Of a DNA stretch of 64,000 nucleotides, positions 19,269 through 27,828 are shown piece by piece. How positions within the stretch are numbered: position 1 is the first letter of the stretch; every line of letters starts with the position of its first letter. The position numbers were made by a program, and so were the translations under genes. Source of the stretch: JAGXRK01 sp963804005 (GTDB lineage: Bacteria; Bacteroidota; Ignavibacteria; Ignavibacteriales; Ignavibacteriaceae); assembly GCA_963804005.1 (NCBI GenBank), contig CAWDOP010000008.1:1-64000 (forward strand), read 5' to 3'. The notes beneath the pieces were generated by a model. The model saw only the letters and a program-made list of their open reading frames with translations, was not told the DNA's origin and ran no database searches.

Positions 19269-20972
19269 ATGTTGAAATCTCTCGAAATAAAAGATTACGC
19301 ACTCATTGAATATATTCAAGTTGAGTTTGGGAAAGGCTTAAATATTATAACCGGGGAGACCGGTGCAGGTAAATCAATTTTAATTGATGCTATGAGTCTT
19401 TTGCTAGGAGAACGAGCATCAACGGAAGTTGTAAGAAAAGGCGCCCAGAAATCTTTTGTTGAAGGAACATTTGATGTTGATGGAAATAAAAAAGTAAAAG
19501 TGATTCTTGATGAAAATGAAATTGAGTTTTCCACAGAACTTATTGTTCGCAGAGAAATTTCTCTTAAAGGATCAAACCGCTGTTTTATTAATGACTCCCC
19601 TGTTCCCCTGCAGCTTGTTAAAGAATTAGGCAATCTTCTTGTTGATTTACACGGGCAGCATGAACATCAATCTCTTTTAAGAGTTGAAACTCACATTGAT
19701 TTTCTTGATGAGTTCGCAGACAATCAAAAACTTCTTGATGAATATCAATCACTATTTAAAAAACTAACAGATAAAAAAAATGGCTTAAATAAATTAAGAG
19801 ATAAGGAAGCTTCTTTAAAAGAAAAAAAAGATATTTATGAATTTCAAATAAAAGAAATTGATAGCGTAAATCCACAGCCTGATGAGGATGAAACGCTGAA
19901 TAACGATTTGAATATTCTTGAGAATTCCGAAAAACTGCTTGACCTAAGTGAAGAAATTTACAATCAATTATATGAATCAGAAAATTCTGTTAGCGATAAA
20001 CTGGGCGATATCAAACATAAATTAGCACAACTTTCTGAGATCGATAAATCCTTATTAGAGTCTGAAAGTGAATGTGAATCTGCATTATCAATAATAAAAG
20101 AGCTGTCTAAAAACATTAGAGATTATAGATCGAGAATAGACATTGATACCGATGAAGTAGAAGAAAAAAGAGAAAGGCTCGGTTCAATTAATCTTTTGAA
20201 AAAAAAATACGGCGGATCACTACAGAGAGTAATTGATCATCGTGAGAAGATAGGAAAAGAGTTTCAATTAGCAGAAAATTTTTCTGATGAAATTTCCAAA
20301 CTGGAAAAAGAAATTGAAGAGTTAAGAGGAACAACTGGCGAATCGGCGGAAAAACTTTCTAACCGAAGGAAAAAAATATCTTCAAAAATTGAGAGTGAAG
20401 TAAAGAAAATTCTTTCACAACTTGGAATTGCTGACTCTGTTTTCGAAGTAAAAATCACAAATGTTTTGTCAAAAGATAAATTGGATAATTTTGTTTATAT
20501 AAATAAAAATAAACTCCTGGCTGATGAAAAAGGAATTGACACAATTGAATTTTATATAAGCACAAATCCTGGTGAGGATCCGAAACCTTTGGCAAAAGTT
20601 GCATCCGGCGGTGAAGTATCGAGAATTATGTTATCGTTAAAATCAATTCTCGCCCAAAGCGATAAACTACCTTTACTTATTTTCGATGAAATAGACACAG
20701 GTGTAAGTGGAAGAATTGCACAAAAGGTTGGTACTACATTAAAGAAACTTTCCTCGTATCATCAAATCATTTCTATAACACATCTTCCGCAAATAGCAGG
20801 ACTTGCGGATCATCATTTCTCGGTTGAGAAAAAATCTGTTAAGGATCGTGTAATCAGCAATATCAAAAAGCTTAATCAGAATGAACGAATCAATGAAATA
20901 GCAAAATTATTAAGTGGTGAAATCGTCACTGAAGATAGTATTAAGGGCGCCAAGCAATTGATGCAGATTTAA
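19269..20972 (+). CDS. recN: DNA repair protein RecN
   Basis: The 567-residue SMC-like ATPase has Walker A GETGAGKS (residues 29-36), a long central coiled coil (about 160-370), the ABC signature region ASGGEVSRIMLSLKSILA (about 447-465), Walker B LLIFDEIDTG (about 473) and the H-loop end SITHLPQIAGLADHH. RecN helps hold and process double-strand breaks during recombination. Length and architecture are standard. The gene stands alone between the carboxypeptidase and a secreted-protein gene. Confidence 0.96.
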   Translation: MLKSLEIKDYALIEYIQVEFGKGLNIITGETGAGKSILIDAMSLLLGERASTEVVRKGAQKSFVEGTFDVDGNKKVKVILDENEIEFSTELIVRREISLKGSNRCFINDSPVPLQLVKELGNLLVDLHGQHEHQSLLRVETHIDFLDEFADNQKLLDEYQSLFKKLTDKKNGLNKLRDKEASLKEKKDIYEFQIKEIDSVNPQPDEDETLNNDLNILENSEKLLDLSEEIYNQLYESENSVSDKLGDIKHKLAQLSEIDKSLLESESECESALSIIKELSKNIRDYRSRIDIDTDEVEEKRERLGSINLLKKKYGGSLQRVIDHREKIGKEFQLAENFSDEISKLEKEIEELRGTTGESAEKLSNRRKKISSKIESEVKKILSQLGIADSVFEVKITNVLSKDKLDNFVYINKNKLLADEKGIDTIEFYISTNPGEDPKPLAKVASGGEVSRIMLSLKSILAQSDKLPLLIFDEIDTGVSGRIAQKVGTTLKKLSSYHQIISITHLPQIAGLADHHFSVEKKSVKDRVISNIKKLNQNERINEIAKLLSGEIVTEDSIKGAKQLMQI

Positions 20973-21138
20973 TTATTTTAATTTTGTTTTATTAACTATT
21001 CTCGTCTTTTACAATCATCAGGCGGTCAAGTCATTTTTAAGAAATGCACAAAGTGAAGATTTATTTCTATAAACTCTTTATTTTTTCATAAATTTTTACC
21101 AAGTTTAATTTACAATTAACCACATAAAGGAGCGAAAG

Positions 21139-22014
21139 ATGAAAAAGATATTCACACTGCTTTTGATCCTATTTTTCTCCTCTCTCTTAACTGCCCAGTT
21201 AGAGGATCGATTTTCCGCATTGAATGAAATTAATGTCGAAGGTTATGCAAAACCTTTGGCTACCTCACTCGGAATAGGACTTAATTCTGGAACATACTAC
21301 TCTGCAAGTGTTCCTTCATTATTTGGATTCACATTCAGTCTCAAAGGTATGTTTATTTTTATCCCAGATGATGATAAGACATTTGAACCAGTTCTTCCGG
21401 AAGGATATGAAGAAGGATCGTCGGCTACAATTTATGGAGATAAAGGCGGTGCTTATGCTGGATATGACGGCTTCATTGTATTGCCACCGGGAGTAAATCT
21501 GTCATCAGTTCCGCTTGCTTATCCACAAGTAAGCTTCGGCTCTTTTGGAACAGAACTATTAATCAGATTTTTACCAAGTATAGACCTCGGTGAAAAAAAA
21601 TTAAATTTCTGGGGTTTGGGTCTGAAGCATAATATTTCGCAATATATACCTCTTTTCCCTATTGATTTGGCTGCACAAATAGTCTATAACAAAATTTCAA
21701 TAACAGATATTGTTGATCATAAAAATCTTGCTTTTAACGTGCACGCAAGTAAATCCTTCGGCATAATTATTCTTTACGGTGGATTGCAATATGAAAGTTC
21801 TACTATGGATCTTGAATATACAATTGACGGCGATCCTGAAGATGCAGATCCTTTATTGCGTGAAGATAAAGACGTAAAACTTTCAATAGATGGTGATAAC
21901 AATTTCAGAGTAACACTGGGAACTGCACTCAAGCTTGCATTTTTCGCTCTTAATGTTGATTTAAATATTGGCTCACAACTTGCAGTTACTACAGGATTAA
22001 ACTTTGCTTTTTAA
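21139..22014 (+). CDS. secreted beta-barrel-like protein of unknown function (DUF6588-like)
   Basis: The 291-residue protein has a clear signal peptide (KIFTLLLILFFSSLLTAQ) and then repeated amphipathic beta-strand patterns, ending in an aromatic-type C-terminal strand (AVTTGLNFAF), typical of outer-membrane barrels. It resembles proteins annotated DUF6588 in this group; that assignment is from memory. AAAGGAGCG lies before the ATG. The following lipoprotein gene starts 11 bases after its stop, so they form a two-gene operon. Confidence 0.75.
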   Translation: MKKIFTLLLILFFSSLLTAQLEDRFSALNEINVEGYAKPLATSLGIGLNSGTYYSASVPSLFGFTFSLKGMFIFIPDDDKTFEPVLPEGYEEGSSATIYGDKGGAYAGYDGFIVLPPGVNLSSVPLAYPQVSFGSFGTELLIRFLPSIDLGEKKLNFWGLGLKHNISQYIPLFPIDLAAQIVYNKISITDIVDHKNLAFNVHASKSFGIIILYGGLQYESSTMDLEYTIDGDPEDADPLLREDKDVKLSIDGDNNFRVTLGTALKLAFFALNVDLNIGSQLAVTTGLNFAF

Positions 22015-22025
22015 AGGAGTTCAAA

Positions 22026-22575
22026 ATGAAAAACATAATTAAATACTTAATACTTACGTCGTTGTTTATCTCTCCGATTTTTTGGAGCGGATGCGACAGC
22101 ATTAACAAGCTGCCGCTTGAATGTGGCTACTGAATTTCCGTTTACACTGCAGGGAGCTGGATTAACAGATACAAATATATTTTGTATGGATGATTCGGAA
22201 ACTTACCTTGATTATCAGGGAGATATAAGAGCACTTACTTTACTAAGAGTTATTTGCAGAACAGATTCTATTGATCCGGGGAATCTTCAAGGAACTTTTG
22301 AAGTTATCATCAGGCGAGATGATACAAATGAAACTTTGATCCATAAGATAGTTGAAGATTTCAAACCTATAGATTATAAGAATCCAAACAAACCATACAA
22401 ATTAAAACTGACTGCTCTTGAAATTAGTGCGGTTAATGAATTTCTCAATGCAAATATGCAGAATAATCCTTGTTTTGAAGGTACTGTTAAACTACTTGCG
22501 GTAGAAAATGCAACATTAAATAATTACTTTAAAGGATATGTTGACGTACTGATCGAGGCTGAGGTTGAGCTTTAA
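22026..22575 (+). pseudogene. small lipoprotein of unknown function, interrupted by one frame break
   Basis: The start at 22026 gives a lipoprotein signal peptide (LFISPIFWSGCDS, lipobox Cys24) but stops after 36 codons. The adjoining frame, open from about 22117, continues LNVATEFPFTLQGAG to a stop at 22575, and the two join naturally at LP-LNV near 22120 if one T in CTTGAA is removed. The mature part is beta-rich and unknown to me. AAAGGAG precedes the ATG. Together with the upstream barrel protein it is probably an envelope pair. Starting at the internal ATG would give a cytoplasmic protein without a signal, which is unlikely. Confidence 0.65.
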
Positions 22576-22606
22576 TTTCAACTAACTTAGAAATATTAAT
22601 AATTTT

Positions 22607-22640
22607 AATCCTTCCGGCTTTTGATGTCGGAAGGATTTTT
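22607..22640 (+). terminator. rho-independent terminator
   Basis: AATCCTTCCG (22607-22616) pairs with CGGAAGGATT (22628-22637) and is followed by a run of T residues. Confidence 0.8.
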
Positions 22641-22651
22641 TATTTTAAAGT

Positions 22652-23785
22652 ATGAAAAATAACTGTGCTTTGTATGTTCATATTCCTTTTTGCGATCATA
22701 AATGTATTTACTGTGATTTCTACTCTATCATAACTTCCGATAATGTTGATAATTTTTTATACTCACTAAAAAAAGAAATTAAATATTTTTCAGAAAAATA
22801 TTCCGTTGGAAGAAATTTTAGTTCAATCTTTTTTGGCGGCGGTACTCCTTCGTTGATGAATGCAAATTACATTAAGCAAATACTTGATGAACTGAACAGC
22901 AACTTTTCAATATCACCGGAAGCTGAAATTACTTTGGAGACTAATCCCGGAACTGTAAATTACAATAAATTGAAAGAGCTAAGACAATCTGGAATAAACA
23001 GAATCAGTATCGGCATTCAGTCTTTTAATGAAGATGATTTAAGATTCCTCACAAGAATTCACGACAAAGAAACAGCGATTCAGACTGTTCACAATGCTTC
23101 AGAAGTCGGATTTGAAAATATTAGCATTGACTTGATTTTTAATCTACCCAATCAAACGAAAGAAAAATGGATTTCTAATCTTGATGTTGCTATGTCTCTT
23201 CCGATTAAACACATCTCTGCGTATAGTTTAATTCTTGAGCAAGGCACAATACTTAACAAAATGGTTTTAGATGGAAAAGTAAAAATTCAAGATGACGATT
23301 ATGATGCTGAGCTTTATGAAATAACAATTGATCATTTGGAAAATGCCGGATTTATTCAATATGAAGTTTCAAATTTTTCAATGCCCGGTTTTGAATGTAT
23401 CCATAACAAAGCATACTGGGAACATCGAGAATATATTGGATTCGGAACCTCTGCACATTCTTTTGTTGAAGGAAAGCGCTGGTGGAATTTTTCAAGCTTA
23501 AAAAAATATATCGCAGAAATTGAAAAGAATAATTACGCTGTGATGAATTCAGAAGTGTTAAACAAAAAACAAATACACGATGAATACGTGATGCTAGCAC
23601 TTAGAAGCAAAGGACTTAATCTGAATGAGTACATAAACAAATTCAATAACGATTGGATAAAGAAAAATTATGATTATTTTGAATCGCTAAAGAAAGAAAA
23701 TTTTCTTGAACTAAATAACAATCTCATCAGGCTAACAAAAAAAGGTTACGCAGTTTGTGATGAGATTTTAAAGAACATTTTATAA
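22652..23785 (+). CDS. hemW: radical SAM heme chaperone HemW
   Basis: The 377-residue protein begins with YVHIPFCDHKCIYCDFYS, where Cys14, Cys18 and Cys21 (C-x3-C-x2-C) bind the radical-SAM [4Fe-4S] cluster. It also has the FFGGGTPSLM motif, RISIGIQSFNEDDLRFL and a C-terminal HemW domain with YEVSNFSMPGFECIHN. It lacks the fourth cysteine that true HemN coproporphyrinogen dehydrogenases have directly after the third, so it is a heme-handling HemW and not a heme-biosynthesis enzyme. It starts only a few bases after the preceding terminator and is followed after 8 bases by a transporter gene. Confidence 0.93.
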   Translation: MKNNCALYVHIPFCDHKCIYCDFYSIITSDNVDNFLYSLKKEIKYFSEKYSVGRNFSSIFFGGGTPSLMNANYIKQILDELNSNFSISPEAEITLETNPGTVNYNKLKELRQSGINRISIGIQSFNEDDLRFLTRIHDKETAIQTVHNASEVGFENISIDLIFNLPNQTKEKWISNLDVAMSLPIKHISAYSLILEQGTILNKMVLDGKVKIQDDDYDAELYEITIDHLENAGFIQYEVSNFSMPGFECIHNKAYWEHREYIGFGTSAHSFVEGKRWWNFSSLKKYIAEIEKNNYAVMNSEVLNKKQIHDEYVMLALRSKGLNLNEYINKFNNDWIKKNYDYFESLKKENFLELNNNLIRLTKKGYAVCDEILKNIL

Positions 23786-23793
23786 GATATTTT

Positions 23794-25019
23794 ATGTTAA
23801 AATTAAAACTACACTGGCAAATTATTATTGCATTCATCGTTGCAATTTTATTAGGATTAACAATTCCACAATATGCTGATTATGTGCGATGGCTTGGCGA
23901 TCTTTTCCTTCGTGCTTTGAAACTTATAATCGTTCCGCTTATTCTTACTTCAATAGTTTCGGGTGTTACCAATATCGGAGGCGCTCAAAGTCTCGGCAGG
24001 CTTGGCTTAAAAACGATTTCCTACTATTTAATGACAAGTTTGTTTGCAATAATAACCGGGTTGATTTTAGTTAATCTGATTAAACCGGGAATTGGTGCTG
24101 ATCTGGGTTTTCAAATGGAAGTTCCGGAATTAACTGCTGTTTCCGGTGGTATCGGAAATATTGTAATGAGAATAATTCCGACAAATATTTTTTCTGCTTT
24201 AGTAGAAGCTGATATGCTGGCAATAATTTTCTTTTCAATTCTATTCGGGTATTTCATTACAAAAGTTGAAAGTAAATATTCTATTTTTATGATCGACCTA
24301 TTCAACTGCCGGTTTTGAAGTTATGATGAAACTTACTTCGTTCATTATAAAATTTGCACCGATTGGAATTTTAGGAATTGTTACAGGAGTAGTTGCTGAC
24401 CAGGCTGCTGATAAATCAAAACTTTTAAATATGGTTGAGCATCTCGGTATTTATATGTTAACCGTACTTGGAGGATTGACTTTTCACGCATTTGTTACTC
24501 TTACCACTGATTTTAAAATTTATTGCAAAGGTTCATCCTTTTGAGCACTTAAAAGCAATGTCTCTTCCGCTTATTACCGCGTTTTCAACTTCATCTTCAT
24601 CTGCTACTTTACCATTAACGATGGATGCAATTGAAAATAATGCGGGTGTTTCAAATAAAATCACAAGTTTTGTGCTTCCACTGGGTGCTACTGTAAATAT
24701 GGATGGCACAGCACTTTATGAATGTGTTGCGGCAATGTTCATTGCGCAAGCTTATGGAATTGAACTGTCTTTCATTCAGCAAATGATTGTAGTAATAACT
24801 GCACTCTTAGCGTCTATTGGTGCTGCTGGTATTCCAATGGCTGGACTCGTTATGATATCGGTTGTACTTACCGCCGTTGGTCTGCCGCTTGAAGGTGTAG
24901 GATTAATTCTTGCCGTAGACAGAATTCTTGATATGTGCAGAACTACTGTTAATGTGTTCAGTGATACATGCGGTGCAGTTACTATAGCTAAAACTGAAGG
25001 TGAAATTTTAAAAGTTTAA
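23794..25019 (+). pseudogene. dicarboxylate/amino acid:cation symporter (DAACS family), interrupted by two frame breaks
   Basis: Three frames together make one glutamate/aspartate-type symporter of the usual length. Frame 1 (23794-24318) has LFLRALKLIIVPLILTSIVS. Frame 2 (to about 24500) has KFAPIGILGIVTGVVADQ. Frame 3 (from about 24500) has the signature SSSSATLPLTMDA in the re-entrant loop, NMDGTALYECVAAMFIAQ and AVDRILDMCRTTVNVF. The breaks are near 24310 (NAGFEVMM expected) and 24495 (FVTLPLILKF expected), both explained by one extra base. All functional motifs are intact, so the gene is either freshly broken or miscalled. Confidence 0.8.
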
Positions 25020-25063
25020 TGTGTTAGTGAAGTATTTCTCCGTTCTATTCTGAAAAAAATATT

Positions 25064-25920
25064 ATGAACAACAAAACCTGTCTTATAACCGGAGCAACTT
25101 CCGGAATTGGTAAAGCAACTACAATTAAATTAGCTAAGCTCGGCTTCATTTTGATTCTGACCGCAAGAAGTTATGATAAAGGACTTAAACTGGTAACAAA
25201 CTGTAGAAAAAATATAACGCTCAAGCTGAGTTTATTAAAACAGATATCTCATCACTTAAAGAAGTAAAGAAACTTTTAGAACAAATAAAACAAAAGTATG
25301 GCAGTATTGATGTACTTATTAATAATGCAGGATCAAGATTTGCTGATTATAAAAAAAGCATTGATGATATAGAACTTACTTTTGCAACAAATCATTTGGG
25401 ACATTTTTATTTAACTTTTCTCTTACTTGATTTGCTGAAAAAATCTTCATCTGCACGAATAATAAATGTTGCTTCATCTACACATTCTGGAAAATTAATT
25501 GACTCTGAGAATATTGCTAAGCCAAAAATTTATGACAGAAGAGAAGCATACGGACAATCTAAGCTTGCAAATATTTTATTTACTTATGCACTAGTCCAGA
25601 AACTGGAAAATTCAAAAATAACGGTTAACGCTTTACACCCCGGTGGAGTAGCATCAAATTTTGGAAGAAATGATGGATTAATTTCCTGGATAAAACGTAT
25701 TGGTTATTATCTTTTAAAACGCAAATTGCTTTCTCCAAAACAAGGTGCTGCAACAAGTATTTATCTTGCATCATCACCTGAAGTTGAAGGTGTTACAGGA
25801 AAATATTTTTATCTTAAAAAAGAAAATAAATCTTCCCCGGAATCGTATGATGAAGAAGCAGCTAAAAAATTATGGGATTTAAGTTTAAAGATTTGTGGAA
25901 TGGAAGACCAAAAGATATAG
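25064..25920 (+). pseudogene. short-chain dehydrogenase/reductase, interrupted by one frame break
   Basis: The first frame has the NAD(P) motif TGATSGIGKATTIKLAKLG and stops at 25267. The second continues from about 25215 with AEFIKTDISSLKE, IDVLINNAGSRFADY, INVASSTHSG and the catalytic Tyr-x3-Lys in YGQSKLANILF, ending at 25920. One base near 25210 would restore a retinol-dehydrogenase-like SDR of about 285 residues. An ATG at 25396 would leave only the C-terminal half without the cofactor site. The substrate is unknown. It is the third broken gene within 3.5 kb. Confidence 0.78.
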
Positions 25921-26010
25921 TGGGTATCGAACATCACCAAAAAGGTTACAGCTTTTGCTGGAATGATACTACTAACTTTGTTTTATTAATTGACGTTTCT
26001 TAAATGAATA

Positions 26011-26040
26011 AAAAAGGCGACCAACTCAGATCGCCTTTAT
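26011..26040 (-). terminator. terminator of gdhA, probably bidirectional
   Basis: AAAGGCGA (26013-26020) pairs with TCGCCTTT (26031-26038). On the minus strand the stem is followed by a run of T residues, and it lies 29 bases after the gdhA stop. It also faces the plus-strand dehydrogenase gene. Confidence 0.75.
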
Positions 26041-26068
26041 TGTAAATCATTTTATTAGTAATGAATTA

Positions 26069-27409
26069 CTAAACAAGTCCCTGATCCAGCATTGCATCAG
26101 CAACTTTTAAGAAGCCGGCAATGTTTGCACCGTTAACATAATTTCCAGGTGTTCCATATTTCTCAGCGGTTGTAACACAAGTATCATGTATTCTGAACAT
26201 TATTTCGTGTAATCTTTTGTCAACTTCTTCCCTTGGCCAAGGTAATCTCATACTGTTCTGCGACATTTCGAGTCCTGATGTAGCAACACCGCCTGCATTA
26301 GATGCTTTACCCGGTGCGTAAAGAATTCCTGCTTCAACAAATACTTTGTAACCTTCAATTGTAGTTGGCATATTAGCTCCTTCACATACACACATGCATC
26401 CATTTTTAACAAGCGTTTTTGCATCATCTTCATAAATTTCATTTTGAGTTGCACAGGGAAGAGCAACATCAACTTTGACTTCCCATGGTTTTTTGCCAGG
26501 AAAAAATTCCACTTTAAATTCTTTTGAATAATCTTCAACTGCATCTTTATTACTTGATCTTAGTTTCAAAAGATAATCTACTTTATCTCCTTTAACACCG
26601 TCAGGATCATAAATAAATCCATCCGGGCCGGAGAGAGTTACAACTTTACCACCGAGATCATTAACTTTCTGAACAGCACCCCATGCAACGTTTCCAAATC
26701 CCGATACGGCAACTATTTTACCATCAAAAGAAGTTTTCTTTGTTTTCAACATTTCTTCTGCAAAATAAACACAGCCAAATCCTGTAGCTTCGGGACGAAT
26801 AAGAGAGCCTCCCCAATTTATTCCTTTACCGGTTAACACGCCTGTAAATTCATTCTTCAATCTTTTATACTGACCGAACAGATAACCAATTTCTCTTCCT
26901 CCAACTCCAATATCACCGGCTGGAACATCTGTATTAGCACCAATATGTCTAAAAAGTTCTGTCATAAAGCTCTGACAGAATCTCATAATTTCATGATCAC
27001 TTTTTCCTTTAGGATCGAAATCAGAACCGCCTTTACCTCCGCCCATAGGAAGAGTTGTTAAACTGTTTTTAAATACCTGCTCGAATGCCAGGAACTTCAG
27101 AATGCCGAGAGTTACAGAAGGGTGAAATCTTAATCCACCTTTGTATGGACCAATAGCGCTATTCATTTCGATTCTATAACCGCGGTTAATATGAATTTCT
27201 CCCTGATCGTCCATCCAGGGAACACGGAACATTATTACTCTTTCCGGTTCAACCATTCTTTCAAGTATTTTCATTGAACGGTACTCCGGATGACGTTCAA
27301 GAACAAGTTCTAATGATTCCAAAACTTCTTCAACTGCCTGATGGAACTCAGGTTCGTTAGAATTTTTTGCTTTAACATCCGCTAATAATTTTTTTGTATA
27401 GTCGGTCAT
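26069..27409 (-). CDS. gdhA: NADP-type glutamate dehydrogenase
   Basis: The 446-residue protein has the hexameric GdhA pattern: YKGGLRFHPSVTLGILKFL, the catalytic-lysine region LPMGGGKGGSDFDPKGKS, VPAGDIGVGGREIGYLFGQY and the cofactor-domain motif VSGFGNVAWGAVQK. It interconverts 2-oxoglutarate plus ammonium and glutamate. Length and motifs match the small (about 450 residue) bacterial enzyme, usually NADPH-dependent and biosynthetic. GAGG lies a few bases before the ATG. A perfect 16-base palindrome lies 38-53 bases upstream of the start. Confidence 0.95.
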   Translation of the reverse strand: MTDYTKKLLADVKAKNSNEPEFHQAVEEVLESLELVLERHPEYRSMKILERMVEPERVIMFRVPWMDDQGEIHINRGYRIEMNSAIGPYKGGLRFHPSVTLGILKFLAFEQVFKNSLTTLPMGGGKGGSDFDPKGKSDHEIMRFCQSFMTELFRHIGANTDVPAGDIGVGGREIGYLFGQYKRLKNEFTGVLTGKGINWGGSLIRPEATGFGCVYFAEEMLKTKKTSFDGKIVAVSGFGNVAWGAVQKVNDLGGKVVTLSGPDGFIYDPDGVKGDKVDYLLKLRSSNKDAVEDYSKEFKVEFFPGKKPWEVKVDVALPCATQNEIYEDDAKTLVKNGCMCVCEGANMPTTIEGYKVFVEAGILYAPGKASNAGGVATSGLEMSQNSMRLPWPREEVDKRLHEIMFRIHDTCVTTAEKYGTPGNYVNGANIAGFLKVADAMLDQGLV

Positions 27410-27446
27410 ACTAAACCTCTTTTAATGTAGTATTAAGAAAATATTT

Positions 27447-27475
27447 ACTGCTTTAAAGCAGTGTTTACGTGTAAA
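27447..27475 (-). promoter_or_regulatory. palindromic candidate operator upstream of gdhA
   Basis: ACTGCTTTAAAGCAGT (27447-27462) is a perfect 16-base palindrome. Next to it, TTTACGTGTAAA (27464-27475) is a second inverted repeat. They sit 38-66 bases before the gdhA start, where a regulator could bind. The rest of the 27410-27828 gap shows no gene. Confidence 0.4.
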
Positions 27476-27828
27476 TGATGAATTAAACGAAAATTATTAA
27501 CAAAGACAGTTTTCAGAACTCAAAATGAGCGGGAGCAAAAACTAATCTTACAAAGGAAATTCGGCATAAAACAGAATAATATTTGCTCAAAGCATTAACT
27601 GCCCTAATAAAATTTTTCCTATATCAAAATTAGTAAATATTTGGGTTAAAAATAAAAGAATTTTTAGATAATCTTTAAAAATTTATTAAAATATTTTGTG
27701 ATTATCCTATAGATATTGAACACAAACACCGACAATACAAAAAATCTCTTTTGCTTGCTGAAATTCAGATCGCCTTTTTAATTATCTCTTTATTATCTTG
27801 CCAAACAAAAAATTGATTGGACTTAAAA

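Noticed and set aside
26069..27409. Possible coupling of gdhA with the glutamate-synthase-like operon at 50 kb
   Set aside because: Both concern glutamate, but they are 23 kb apart on different strands with no shared regulatory site seen.
27410..27828. Riboswitch or leader RNA upstream of the nucleotidase
   Set aside because: Only AT-rich sequence and the gdhA-side palindromes were seen; no known riboswitch core.
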